From the NCBI GenBank assembly GCA_031255975.1, contig JAIRRM010000202.1, forward strand, positions 1 through 6,524: a stretch of 6,524 nt of DNA. Reading direction: 5' to 3'. Origin of the DNA: Propionibacteriaceae bacterium. GTDB lineage: Bacteria > Actinomycetota > Actinomycetes > Propionibacteriales > Propionibacteriaceae. Positions 1 through 6,502 of this stretch are shown here, piece after piece. The first letter of the stretch is position 1, and every line of letters begins with the position of its first letter. The position numbers were made by a program, and so were the translations under genes. The notes below the pieces were generated by a model that had not been told where the DNA came from, ran no database searches, and was given only the letters and a program-made list of their open reading frames with translations.

Positions 1-536
1 CTGTAACGCCGGTCGCCGGTTACACCAGAAGCCCACCGCAGTAGCGGCAGATTCATCAGCGAATCGATGATGGTACGGCCACACTGAGAGGGATCCCCCA
101 GGTTTCCCCACGCCTGGATGATGCCGACGGGTTCAAGGAAGCGGGTCATCAGGTGATCGGCGGCGGCCAACGCGACCCGCCGCGCCTCGGCGCGCATCTC
201 GGGCACGTTTCGCCACGGGGCGGCCGCCGAAAGGGTGTAAAGAAAACCCAGGTCGTGTGTTTCCACGTCTGATAATCCATCGATACGGACGGCGAACCTT
301 TCAAGCTCGCGAAGCCCTGCGGTTTTATACGCCTCGTCCCCTTCGAGTTCGTACGCCAACCAGAGCATCCCCGGCCAGAATCCGGTCGTCCAGCCGACGT
401 TCGCACCGTTGGCATGGCCGGGTAAGGCCCGTACCTGATAACTACCAGCAACCGTGCAGTCACCAGGGTAGGCGGCGCTGAACGGCACGATGTTGGCACG
501 GACGGTGCGGAGCGCTCGCGCCAAAGGAGTGGTCAT
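1..536 (-). CDS. GH88 unsaturated glucuronyl hydrolase, N-terminal part (cut by the window edge)
   Basis: Translating the minus strand from an ATG at 536-534 gives 178 codons, open to the left edge; the rest of the gene lies outside. The protein closely resembles family GH88 unsaturated glucuronyl hydrolases, cytoplasmic (alpha/alpha)6-barrel enzymes that release 4-deoxy-4,5-unsaturated uronic acid from lyase-made oligosaccharides by hydrating the vinyl ether. Visible family blocks are WTTGFWPGMLWL (49-60), HDLGFLYTLSA (94-104), GIIQAWGNLGDP (138-149) and RTIIDSLMNLPLL (154-166). Asp95 and Asp158 match the two catalytic aspartates, Asp88 and Asp149, of the Bacillus sp. GL1 enzyme as I recall it. 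There is no signal peptide, which fits action after import. The start overlaps the DUF624 stop codon in an ATGA, and an AGGAGG at 544-549 lies 7 nt upstream, inside the DUF624 gene. Which polymer it serves (glycosaminoglycan, gellan, other) cannot be told; related GH105 enzymes are less similar by eye. Confidence 0.93.
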   Translation of the reverse strand, partial: MTTPLARALRTVRANIVPFSAAYPGDCTVAGSYQVRALPGHANGANVGWTTGFWPGMLWLAYELEGDEAYKTAGLRELERFAVRIDGLSDVETHDLGFLYTLSAAAPWRNVPEMRAEARRVALAAADHLMTRFLEPVGIIQAWGNLGDPSQCGRTIIDSLMNLPLLRWASGVTGDRRY

Positions 537-1237
537 GTCAGTGCCTCCTGGGCGGCTAGATGGGGATGGGGTGCGCCAGCAGGAACCTCGACACGCACCA
601 GCGACAGCACCCTGCGGCAACTCGCCCACACCAGATAGCAGCCGGGCCCGGTGGCGAAACAGAGCACCAGCACCGGCCCCGCCCAGAACATAGCCACTAG
701 AACCACTAAGGCGGCCAAGGTAAGCAGACTCCAACCAGGTGCCTTGACGCTGCACCATAGGGCACCTTTGAGCGCAGACCAGCGGCCGACGTCACGATCC
801 TCTTCCAGCGCCTCAATCGCCACCAACCAGGCAAGCAGCGCCAAAACGGCAACGACCACCAAGAACCCGAGTGTGGCGCGCACCAGGTCGGAGAGCGTCG
901 CCGCGTACACATCCACGCCGATGACGACAAGTAGTCCCGCCAATGACAATCCGAGTGGCCCAGCCCTTCTCAGCCCGAGCCACCAAGCCTTCCAATAAGT
1001 GCCGAACACGCCGAGCGAACCCTCCGCCTGCGCCCGAAAGCAGGCAAAAGCCGCGAACAGTGCTGGGGCCAACAGCGCCGAGCATCCGGCCAGCAGCAGC
1101 CACGACTTCGACCAATCAGTTGCCAGCAGCAACACCAACAAGGGCAGCGTAGTGAGTGCCGTCAGCACGTTGACAAGCAGCATCAGATACATCAACCCGG
1201 AGATCGTGAGAAATCCGGCTGCGAATCTGGAACCCAT
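533..1237 (-). CDS. DUF624 (YesL-type) integral membrane protein
   Basis: This 234-residue, very hydrophobic protein has about six predicted membrane segments, near residues 12-40, 46-67, 95-113, 120-141, 168-184 and 186-207. Segment 2 is followed by APALFAAFACFRAQAEGS (57-74) and then an aromatic, basic stretch, VFGTYWKAWWLGLRR (77-91). That layout is what I associate with DUF624 proteins such as Bacillus YesL, whose genes commonly sit beside CUT1 sugar importers and uronic-acid hydrolases. The biochemical role of the family is unknown to me; it is not a classical permease and has no EAA loop. The ATG at 1237 is preceded by GGGGGAG (1247-1253), 9 nt away, in the 18-nt gap after the upstream permease. 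The stop overlaps the GH88 start, so the two are probably translationally coupled. The length is normal for the family. The assignment rests on architecture and context more than on a signature motif. Confidence 0.78.
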   Translation of the reverse strand: MGSRFAAGFLTISGLMYLMLLVNVLTALTTLPLLVLLLATDWSKSWLLLAGCSALLAPALFAAFACFRAQAEGSLGVFGTYWKAWWLGLRRAGPLGLSLAGLLVVIGVDVYAATLSDLVRATLGFLVVVAVLALLAWLVAIEALEEDRDVGRWSALKGALWCSVKAPGWSLLTLAALVVLVAMFWAGPVLVLCFATGPGCYLVWASCRRVLSLVRVEVPAGAPHPHLAAQEALT

Positions 1238-1255
1238 GGCGTACGTCTCCCCCGC

Positions 1256-2152
1256 TCAACTCTTCATGCCCGAGGTGGCGATGCCCTCGACGAAGTACTT
1301 CTGCCCTGCAAGGAAGATGATGGCAATCGGCAGCACGGAGAGCACCGATCCGGTGAACAACAGATCCCAACGGGTAGCTACGTCGGGGTTGGAGCGGAAA
1401 AGCTGCAAGCCCAACTGGATGGTGAAGTTCTCCGGCGAACGTAGATAGATGCGTGGGCCGAGATAGTCGTTCCAGGTGTTCACAAAAGTCAGCAACGCCA
1501 ACGAGGCGATGGCCGGGCCGGTGAGTGGCACCATGATCCGCGCCCAGATCCCGTACTCGCTCAAGCCGTCGATGCGGGCGGATTCGGAGAGTTCTTCGGG
1601 GATCGTCTCATAAAACTGCTTCATCAGGAACACCCCGAAAGCACCGAACGCTTGCAACACGATCATCGACCAAAGCGTGTCTACCAACCCGGCCTGCGAC
1701 ATCAGCAGGAACTGTGGCACCATGTACGCCTGCCAGGGAACGGCGATGGTGGCTATGTAACCGAGGAACAACACATCGCGACCGGGGAAGCGGATGCGGG
1801 AGAAGCCGTACGCCGCGAAAGAGCCGGTCAGCACTTGCAGGAAGGTGACGACGACCGAAAGTATCAAGGTGTTTCGGAGCCAATCGAGCATACTTGAGCC
1901 TTTCCAAGGCTCGACACCCCAGATCTCCTGGTAGTGCTCCCAGCGGAACGCGTCGGGAATCCACTGAATCGGCACCGAGAACACGTCTATGTCGCGTTTC
2001 AGGCTTGACACCACCATCCAAAAAAACGGCAACAGCAGGAATACGGCGACTGCGGCGAGGCAAATGTAAAGCAGCACCCTGACGAGAGTGGATCTCACCT
2101 TACGCCGGGTCGTTGGACGTTTGAATGGCCTGTCGAGAGCTAGGGTCGTCAT
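1256..2152 (-). CDS. CUT1 sugar ABC transporter permease, MalG type
   Basis: This 298-residue inner-membrane subunit is one half of the channel of a carbohydrate importer. A basic N-terminus (KRPTTRRKVR, 11-20) is followed by a first membrane segment (about 24-48), the family-typical stretch LPFFWMVVSSLK (41-52), and five more hydrophobic segments (about 94-112, 126-146, 155-178, 212-230, 265-283). The cytoplasmic coupling loop that docks the ATPase is present as IPEELSESARIDG (184-196) ending IMVPL (206-210). It carries ESA in place of canonical EAA, which is common in MalG-type subunits. The C-terminus, QKYFVEGIATSGMKS, is also typical of MalG. The start ATG overlaps the stop of the preceding permease in an ATGA, with AAGAGG at 2161-2166 spaced 8 nt upstream. 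This is consistent with 1:1 expression of the two permeases. Sequence alone does not reveal the substrate; the downstream GH88 suggests unsaturated uronic-acid oligosaccharides. Confidence 0.96.
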   Translation of the reverse strand: MTTLALDRPFKRPTTRRKVRSTLVRVLLYICLAAVAVFLLLPFFWMVVSSLKRDIDVFSVPIQWIPDAFRWEHYQEIWGVEPWKGSSMLDWLRNTLILSVVVTFLQVLTGSFAAYGFSRIRFPGRDVLFLGYIATIAVPWQAYMVPQFLLMSQAGLVDTLWSMIVLQAFGAFGVFLMKQFYETIPEELSESARIDGLSEYGIWARIMVPLTGPAIASLALLTFVNTWNDYLGPRIYLRSPENFTIQLGLQLFRSNPDVATRWDLLFTGSVLSVLPIAIIFLAGQKYFVEGIATSGMKS

Positions 2153-3123
2153 TTCTGGTTCCTCTTATTCACGAAGAACTGGACGAGAGTGAACACCAAG
2201 CAGATGACGAACAGCACCACCGCGATGGACGAGGCGTATCCGAACTGCCCGGTCTCCTTGAACGACTTGTTCCAGATCAGTTGGCTCAGCACGAGCGTAG
2301 CGGTGCCCGGGCCGCCGTCCGTCATCACCAACACCAGGTCAAACACTTTCATGGAACCGATTGTCAGCATCACGGCGATGAAAAAGGTCTGGGGGCGTAA
2401 ACCCGGCCAGGTGACGTATAGGAACTGCTGCCAGGAACTGGCACCGTCGAGAGAGGCGGCTTCGTACTGCTCGCGGGGTATGGTTTGCAATCCGGCAAGA
2501 TAGAGCAACATGTAATAGCCCATTTCGCGCCAAGTGCCGACGATCACGACCGCGGGCATCGCCCACTCTTTAGAGACCGTCCAGCGCGGCGGATCGTCGA
2601 TACCGATGAATCGGAGCACTTCGTTGATCGGCCCATACTCGGGGTGGAACAGCGCGTTCCATACCACAGCGACGGCGACGATAGAGCAGATGTAGGGGAA
2701 GAAGGCGGCGGTACGAAAGAAGGTCACCCCTTTTAGCTTGCGGTTCAGCAGTATCGCCAGACCGAGCGACGCCGCCATTGTGAGCGGCACATGAAGGACG
2801 GTGTAGTAGAGGGTGTTCTTCAGCGCGATCTCAAAGTTTGGCTCTTTGGTGAACAATCTGCGGAAGTTGTCGAGCCCGATCCAGTTGGCCTGACCGAAAG
2901 CGTTCCAGTCAGTGAACGATACGTAGAAAAGCGCCAGGATGGGCAGCAGCGTCAGCAGGGCAAACCCGATGAAGTTGGGTGCGATGAACGACCAGCCAAG
3001 CAAAGTATTTCGCAGCCGCAGCTTTGAGCGGCGCGAACGCGGGGTTTTGTCTTTGGCGCGGTAGCGAACCCCAGCCTGCGTTTTGCCCTCGACTAGGGCG
3101 GCTTCTGCCACAACTTCCGACAC
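2149..3123 (-). CDS. CUT1 sugar ABC transporter permease, MalF/UgpA type
   Basis: This is the partner permease of the importer, 324 residues from the preferred GTG start at 3123. A hydrophilic, strongly basic N-terminus (about residues 20-40, including RSRRSKLRLR) precedes segment 1 (about 44-69, containing APNFIGFALLTLLP) and the periplasmic stretch FTDWN. Further membrane segments lie near 108-126, 140-158, 190-210, 246-268 and 298-320. The ATPase-coupling loop is a clear EAA motif, EQYEAASLDGASSWQQF (about 218-234), followed by VTWPGLRP. MTDGGPGTAT (about 267-276) is also typical of MalF/UgpA-type subunits. Start choice: a TTG at 3129 is in frame but only 3 nt from the Shine-Dalgarno AAGGGGG (3133-3139), whereas the GTG at 3123 sits 9 nt away. 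The gene follows the structured intergenic region after the binding protein. No ATPase gene is visible; in actinomycetes a shared MsiK-type ATPase encoded elsewhere usually serves such importers. Confidence 0.95.
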   Translation of the reverse strand: MSEVVAEAALVEGKTQAGVRYRAKDKTPRSRRSKLRLRNTLLGWSFIAPNFIGFALLTLLPILALFYVSFTDWNAFGQANWIGLDNFRRLFTKEPNFEIALKNTLYYTVLHVPLTMAASLGLAILLNRKLKGVTFFRTAAFFPYICSIVAVAVVWNALFHPEYGPINEVLRFIGIDDPPRWTVSKEWAMPAVVIVGTWREMGYYMLLYLAGLQTIPREQYEAASLDGASSWQQFLYVTWPGLRPQTFFIAVMLTIGSMKVFDLVLVMTDGGPGTATLVLSQLIWNKSFKETGQFGYASSIAVVLFVICLVFTLVQFFVNKRNQK

Positions 3124-3130
3124 GAGCAAA

Positions 3131-3139
3131 CACCCCCTT
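3131..3139 (-). promoter_or_regulatory. Ribosome binding site of the first permease (decides the start)
   Basis: On the minus strand this reads AAGGGGGTG, which pairs with the 16S 3' end over nine positions if one G-U wobble is allowed. The GGGGG ends 3 nt before the in-frame TTG (3129) and 9 nt before the GTG (3123). The spacing favours GTG as the translation start. Confidence 0.7.
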
Positions 3140-3180
3140 CTATGCTTCTACGACAGATGCGGCGCGATCACGGCGAGCCC

Positions 3181-3214
3181 GTCGTGCGGGAGGGAAAGGA
3201 ACCTCCCGCACGAC
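3181..3214 (-). repeat. Perfect inverted repeat, 13-bp stem with 8-nt loop
   Basis: GTCGTGCGGGAGG (3181-3193) is the exact reverse complement of CCTCCCGCACGAC (3202-3214), with an 8-nt loop between. The stem is GC-rich and should be very stable in RNA. In the transcript its second arm contains CCTCCC, which could alternatively pair with the G-rich ribosome binding site of the downstream permease; that alternative is speculative. No T-run follows on either strand. Confidence 0.9.
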
Positions 3215-3229
3215 AGACCTGGCCGCTAC

Positions 3230-3260
3230 CCCGACCCGGCTGTTTCGCCGCCGGGTCGGG
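3230..3260 (-). repeat. Perfect inverted repeat, 11-bp stem with 9-nt loop
   Basis: CCCGACCCGGC (3230-3240) pairs perfectly with GCCGGGTCGGG (3250-3260) across the loop TGTTTCGCC. It is the first hairpin transcribed after the binding-protein stop codon. It is not followed by a U-tract in either direction, so it is better read as a stabilising or attenuating stem than as a canonical terminator. Confidence 0.88.
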
Positions 3261-3282
3261 TGCAAGCCGTGATGTGCCTACG

Positions 3283-4596
3283 TTAAGACAGGATCAGCTT
3301 GATCTTGTCACGGGCGATGGCCAGCTCGCTATCGACGGAGCCAGATTCACTCATGATCGCCGAGTGAGCCTCGTTGAGAATGCTCTGAATCTCCTGAATG
3401 TTGAGCGACACCGGGTTCTCCGGGCCGGTCTTATGGGCGCTCATCGCGAACTTGGACAGGTCGTCGGTGGCAATACCCGGCATAGCGAAATAAGCTTCGG
3501 TGACCGCGCTCGTCGAAACAGAGGACACGATACCGATCTTGGCCAGTTCCACACCAGCCTTTTCGGATGCCACGAAGTCCAGCCACTTCTTAGCGGCGTC
3601 AACCTTGGCGGAGTCGATGTTCTTGTTGATCGCGAAACCGGTCGGATCACCAAAGGTTACCGGCATCTTGTCAAGACCGGTCGTGGAGGAATCGTATTGC
3701 GGAATCGGCGCGATGCCCCAGGCGAAACCGTCGGCGTCACCGGATGCCTGCTGGCTGGTCAGCGTGGCGACATACCACGAACCCATGGGCAACATGGCGG
3801 CAAACTGCTTGCCGAACTGGCCCTGGTAGGTGAGCTTGTTGGTCGTCAGATTGGCGTAGCTTTCCTGAGCGCCGGACGCTTGCAGATCGAGGACGCGCTC
3901 GTAATACGGCTTCATATAACCGTAATCCTCGCCGTTTAGCACCAGTGACGGGTTGGCACCCGGAGACTGGGTGTTGGCGAAGCCTTGCAGCGTCGACTGC
4001 CACGAGTGCTCGTAGGTGCCAAAGACACCCTGGCCGAGAGCCGCTGACAGCGCTTTGGCGGCGGTGGCGTAGTCGTCCCACGTCCAAGTGCCGTCGGGGT
4101 AGGCCACACCGGCCTGGTCGAAGAGATCCTTGTTGTAGAACAGCACCCAGTGATCTTGACGGTAGGCGACCGCGTAGCTGGCACCGTCCACCACGTACGA
4201 ACTGGAGCCCGAGACCTCGGGGCCGAGCCCGGCGACCACGTCAGAGACATCCAAAAGCTGGCCGCCCTGCACCCACAGCGAGGTGAACTTGGCTTGCTTG
4301 ATGGTGATAATGTCAGGGGCCGTGCCAGCGGACATGTCAGTGAGCATCAGCGTCTCATAGTCAGCCGCGTCATACTCCTTGATAACCACTTTGATGTCCT
4401 GGTTCTCGGCCATGAACGCGTCGGCCAACACCTGGAACTCAGGCGTGGTTGACAGTGACCAACCCGAGACGGTCAGTTCCACCGGGCCGGTGGCGCTACC
4501 GTTGGGGTCGGTTGATGGGTCATCGGACGAACAGCCCGCGAGGCTGATCGCGATAACTGCAGCAATGCCCAACGCGAGGGCCTTCTGCATCTTCAT
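3283..4596 (-). CDS. Sugar ABC transporter substrate-binding lipoprotein (CUT1, SBP family 1)
   Basis: This 437-residue extracellular binding protein captures the sugar and delivers it to the two downstream permeases. The N-terminus has a short charged start (MKMQK), a hydrophobic core (6-18) and the lipobox LAGC (19-22), so Cys22 would be lipid-anchored after signal peptidase II cleavage. An S/D/T/P/N/G-rich linker follows. Family-1 features include VELTVSGWS near the mature N-terminus, APDIITIKQ, the hinge-region segment YRQDHWVLFYNKDLFDQAGV, WTWDDYATAAKAL, and the aromatic-rich MLPMGSWYVATL. The reading frame is open upstream to 4698, but that extension overlaps the DUF2264 gene and would bury the signal peptide. 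The ATG at 4596 has AAGGAG (4603-4608) at 6-nt spacing and gives a proper lipoprotein leader. A second ATG at 4590 is possible but less well spaced. The ligand is inferred from GH88 context to be an unsaturated uronic-acid oligosaccharide. Confidence 0.96.
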   Translation of the reverse strand: MKMQKALALGIAAVIAISLAGCSSDDPSTDPNGSATGPVELTVSGWSLSTTPEFQVLADAFMAENQDIKVVIKEYDAADYETLMLTDMSAGTAPDIITIKQAKFTSLWVQGGQLLDVSDVVAGLGPEVSGSSSYVVDGASYAVAYRQDHWVLFYNKDLFDQAGVAYPDGTWTWDDYATAAKALSAALGQGVFGTYEHSWQSTLQGFANTQSPGANPSLVLNGEDYGYMKPYYERVLDLQASGAQESYANLTTNKLTYQGQFGKQFAAMLPMGSWYVATLTSQQASGDADGFAWGIAPIPQYDSSTTGLDKMPVTFGDPTGFAINKNIDSAKVDAAKKWLDFVASEKAGVELAKIGIVSSVSTSAVTEAYFAMPGIATDDLSKFAMSAHKTGPENPVSLNIQEIQSILNEAHSAIMSESGSVDSELAIARDKIKLILS

Positions 4597-4612
4597 GTGT
4601 TTCTCCTTCTCC
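4597..4612 (-). promoter_or_regulatory. Ribosome binding site of the binding protein, in the 16-nt gap after DUF2264
   Basis: The minus strand reads GGAGAAGGAGAAACAC directly between the DUF2264 TGA (4613-4615) and the ATG at 4596. It holds two stacked GGAG motifs. AAGGAG (4603-4608) is at the ideal distance, which fixes the start at 4596 and suggests strong, possibly coupled translation of the binding protein. Confidence 0.75.
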
Positions 4613-6502
4613 TCAGCCCTGGTAGGCATTGGTTGGCTGATCAGCGATTCGCTGGCCAGGGGTGGCGACGTTGACCGGGTAACTGCCCTGCTGGGCATCA
4701 GGCCAGGTCACATCGATGGTTGGCGCATGGGTTGGCCCGCTGACGGCAACGGCAGCCGGGGCCTCGGGGATCACGGAGTCGGCTAGCGTTATCAACGCGG
4801 CGACCCACTCCCCGACCTTCGCCGCAAAGACGAGCCGCCCCGGCTGTGGCGCGGTGGCGGCAGTCGGGGGAACCGCCACGATAGCGACACGGCCACGCTC
4901 GGAGACGGGCCAGCCGGTGACCACGAGGCTTTTTACGGCTGGTGTGGCGCTCTCGATGCGAGATAGGCGCAGTTCCCACGGCCCTCGCAAAATCGAGACG
5001 ACGGTGACGACGCCAGCCGTGGTGAAAGCGCCCACGGTGCCGTGACCATGGCCGACGTTGTACGGTTCGTCCAGCCATGCCTGTGTTCCGCAGGACGCGG
5101 CGACGCCAACATCGGCGGCGACATGCAGGTCAAGGGTGGTGAAACCTGAGCGATGCGCGAGCCGTCCTTTGGCATCGGCGAGTGCGGCAGCCATGTGGGT
5201 CGGCTCGTTCCAGGCGGCCTGGTCGAGCCGGGGACGGGTGGCCGATGAATAGCCGATTTGGGCATAAAGCGGAGTATCGCCCACGATCCTGCCGGGAAGT
5301 GAGTGGTCGGAGCCATGGTTGTTCAGCCTCACGATACCGTCGGCCCTGGTGCCCGAAACCACCCAGCCTGGGGAGGTGATGGCGCGCACCGTGTCCGTCT
5401 GGTCAATGGGCAAAGGCTGTTCCGTCGCTTGCCACACCGGGTGTTCGGCTGGCAGCGCCAGCCCGAGGAAACCGTGCGACGCCCAGTACGGGGACCCGGG
5501 GCCGGAGTATGCCTGCGGCAATTCGGGCCATGGCTCGCCAAAATATCCCAGGGTGAGCAACCCACGGCGGTCGGGTACTCCTTTGCGGGCGAAGTACGCC
5601 GCCACCCCGGACGCCGCGCGCCGCAGCAATCCGGGCTCATGCGAGGGCACTCCGGCCACCGCACCCGCCCAGAAGGGGGCCGCGGTGGCGTGGCGGTAGA
5701 TGAGCGAGCGCCCCTGGAAAATCGGAGCGCCGTCACTGCCGAAGAAGTACTGATAATCGTCAAGGTAGCGATCAAGCCGGGCCACATCGGCGGCGCGCCG
5801 TTCGGCGGAGAGCAACTCCGCCGACCCCGACATCCGGGCCCACAGGTGAGGATAGAAGTGGAGCGCCCACCCCACGTAGTAGTCATAGTTGCGAGTATCG
5901 CCGTCGGAAAGCCACCCCGCGTCGCGTATGAAGCTGTCGTGCAGCGCGAGATCCTCCGCCACATCGGTGGCCGACCAATCCGCGCCAACCGACTTCAGGA
6001 ACGTCTGGGCGAAGATGCGGAACCACAACCAGTTGTTACGCGGATACGTATGGTCACCCACCGCCGGGGCGAGATACTCGATCACTTGTTCCTGGGTACG
6101 GGAACTGAGGTGATCCCAGATCAGCGGCCGAGTGGTATCTAGCGCGTAGGCGAGCGATGCGGCTTCCACTTTGGCCTGGGGATGTTCGGTGAGTCGTACC
6201 CAACGGTCGGGGCTTGTCGGATCGACACCTGCGCTCACGCCCTGGGCATACCACTGTGCGAAGCCGTGCGGATCGGTGGGTTCACCGACGAGCCGGAAGG
6301 CCGCAAGCAGGAACGAACGTGCGAAGCCTTCCAACCCGTCGACATCATGGCCGTAACCGCCGGGGCCATCTGGAGGGGTGAATCGGGCAAGATTTACGGA
6401 AGCACAGGGGCGAAGGCCGAGCAGTAGCCGGTCAGCAAGATCAAGCCAGGTGGCTCGTGTCCAACCTGTATAGGGCGAAATCGCCGCTGGTTGATCCGAC
6501 AT
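4613..6502 (-). CDS. DUF2264 family protein, probable cytoplasmic uronic-acid-related glycosidase
   Basis: This 629-residue protein matches DUF2264 in length and in conserved blocks: RNNWLWFRIFAQTFL (155-169), GWLSDGDTRNYDYYVGWALHFY (196-217), FFGSDGAPIFQGRSLIYR (253-270) and the family-typical AYSGPGSPYWASHGFLGLALP (331-351). The N-terminal ~350 residues look all-helical, like the (alpha/alpha)6 toroids of six-hairpin glycosidases; residues ~370-610 look beta-rich. From memory, CAZy family GH154 (a beta-glucuronidase in Bacteroides) is built on this domain, which would suit a uronate pathway, but I cannot verify that this protein belongs to it. Acidic and polar candidates are D200, D202, D207, H215, D257 and R265. 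No signal peptide is seen, implying action on imported oligosaccharide. The ATG at 6502 has GGAG (6507-6510) only 4 nt away, and the frame stays open through the 22 nt upstream, so an earlier start beyond the window is not excluded. It is the first gene seen in the operon. Confidence 0.82.
   Translation of the reverse strand: MSDQPAAISPYTGWTRATWLDLADRLLLGLRPCASVNLARFTPPDGPGGYGHDVDGLEGFARSFLLAAFRLVGEPTDPHGFAQWYAQGVSAGVDPTSPDRWVRLTEHPQAKVEAASLAYALDTTRPLIWDHLSSRTQEQVIEYLAPAVGDHTYPRNNWLWFRIFAQTFLKSVGADWSATDVAEDLALHDSFIRDAGWLSDGDTRNYDYYVGWALHFYPHLWARMSGSAELLSAERRAADVARLDRYLDDYQYFFGSDGAPIFQGRSLIYRHATAAPFWAGAVAGVPSHEPGLLRRAASGVAAYFARKGVPDRRGLLTLGYFGEPWPELPQAYSGPGSPYWASHGFLGLALPAEHPVWQATEQPLPIDQTDTVRAITSPGWVVSGTRADGIVRLNNHGSDHSLPGRIVGDTPLYAQIGYSSATRPRLDQAAWNEPTHMAAALADAKGRLAHRSGFTTLDLHVAADVGVAASCGTQAWLDEPYNVGHGHGTVGAFTTAGVVTVVSILRGPWELRLSRIESATPAVKSLVVTGWPVSERGRVAIVAVPPTAATAPQPGRLVFAAKVGEWVAALITLADSVIPEAPAAVAVSGPTHAPTIDVTWPDAQQGSYPVNVATPGQRIADQPTNAYQG

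Larger units (their letters stand above)
3167..3273 (-). promoter_or_regulatory. Predicted three-way-junction RNA between binding protein and permease genes
   Basis: ATCACGGC at 3167-3174 and GCCGTGAT at 3266-3273 are perfect reverse complements. They enclose two perfect hairpins (3181-3214 and 3230-3260) with only 5-6 unpaired nt on the outer sides and 15 nt between the hairpins. In the minus-strand transcript this would form a closed three-way junction that starts 9 nt after the binding-protein stop codon and ends about 27 nt before the permease ribosome binding site. There is no U-tract after it, so it does not look like an efficient intrinsic terminator. By analogy with stem-loops between malE and malF, it probably protects the upstream binding-protein message from 3' exonucleases and lowers permease expression. 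The pairing is seen in the sequence; the function is inferred. Confidence 0.6.

Noticed and set aside
3130..3180. Internal promoter for the permease genes
   Set aside because: An A/T-richer patch (minus strand TAGAAGCATAGAAG) was considered as a -10 region, but no convincing -35 or canonical TANNNT at proper spacing was found.
3181..3260. Intrinsic (rho-independent) terminator
   Set aside because: The hairpins are strong but neither is followed by a T-run on either strand, and genes of the same pathway continue directly downstream.
3142..3939. 265-codon open frame on the plus strand
   Set aside because: It lies opposite the binding-protein gene and the structured intergenic region, has no family resemblance, and is explained by GC-rich codon use of the minus-strand gene.
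4597..4698. Upstream extension of the binding-protein frame to an ATG at 4698
   Set aside because: It would overlap DUF2264 by 86 nt and place 34 residues before a textbook lipoprotein signal peptide; the ATG at 4596 has a strong ribosome binding site.
5303..6142. 279-codon open frame on the plus strand
   Set aside because: It is antisense to the well-supported DUF2264 gene, and its composition (rich in R, G, P, V) is typical of a shadow frame with no recognisable domain.
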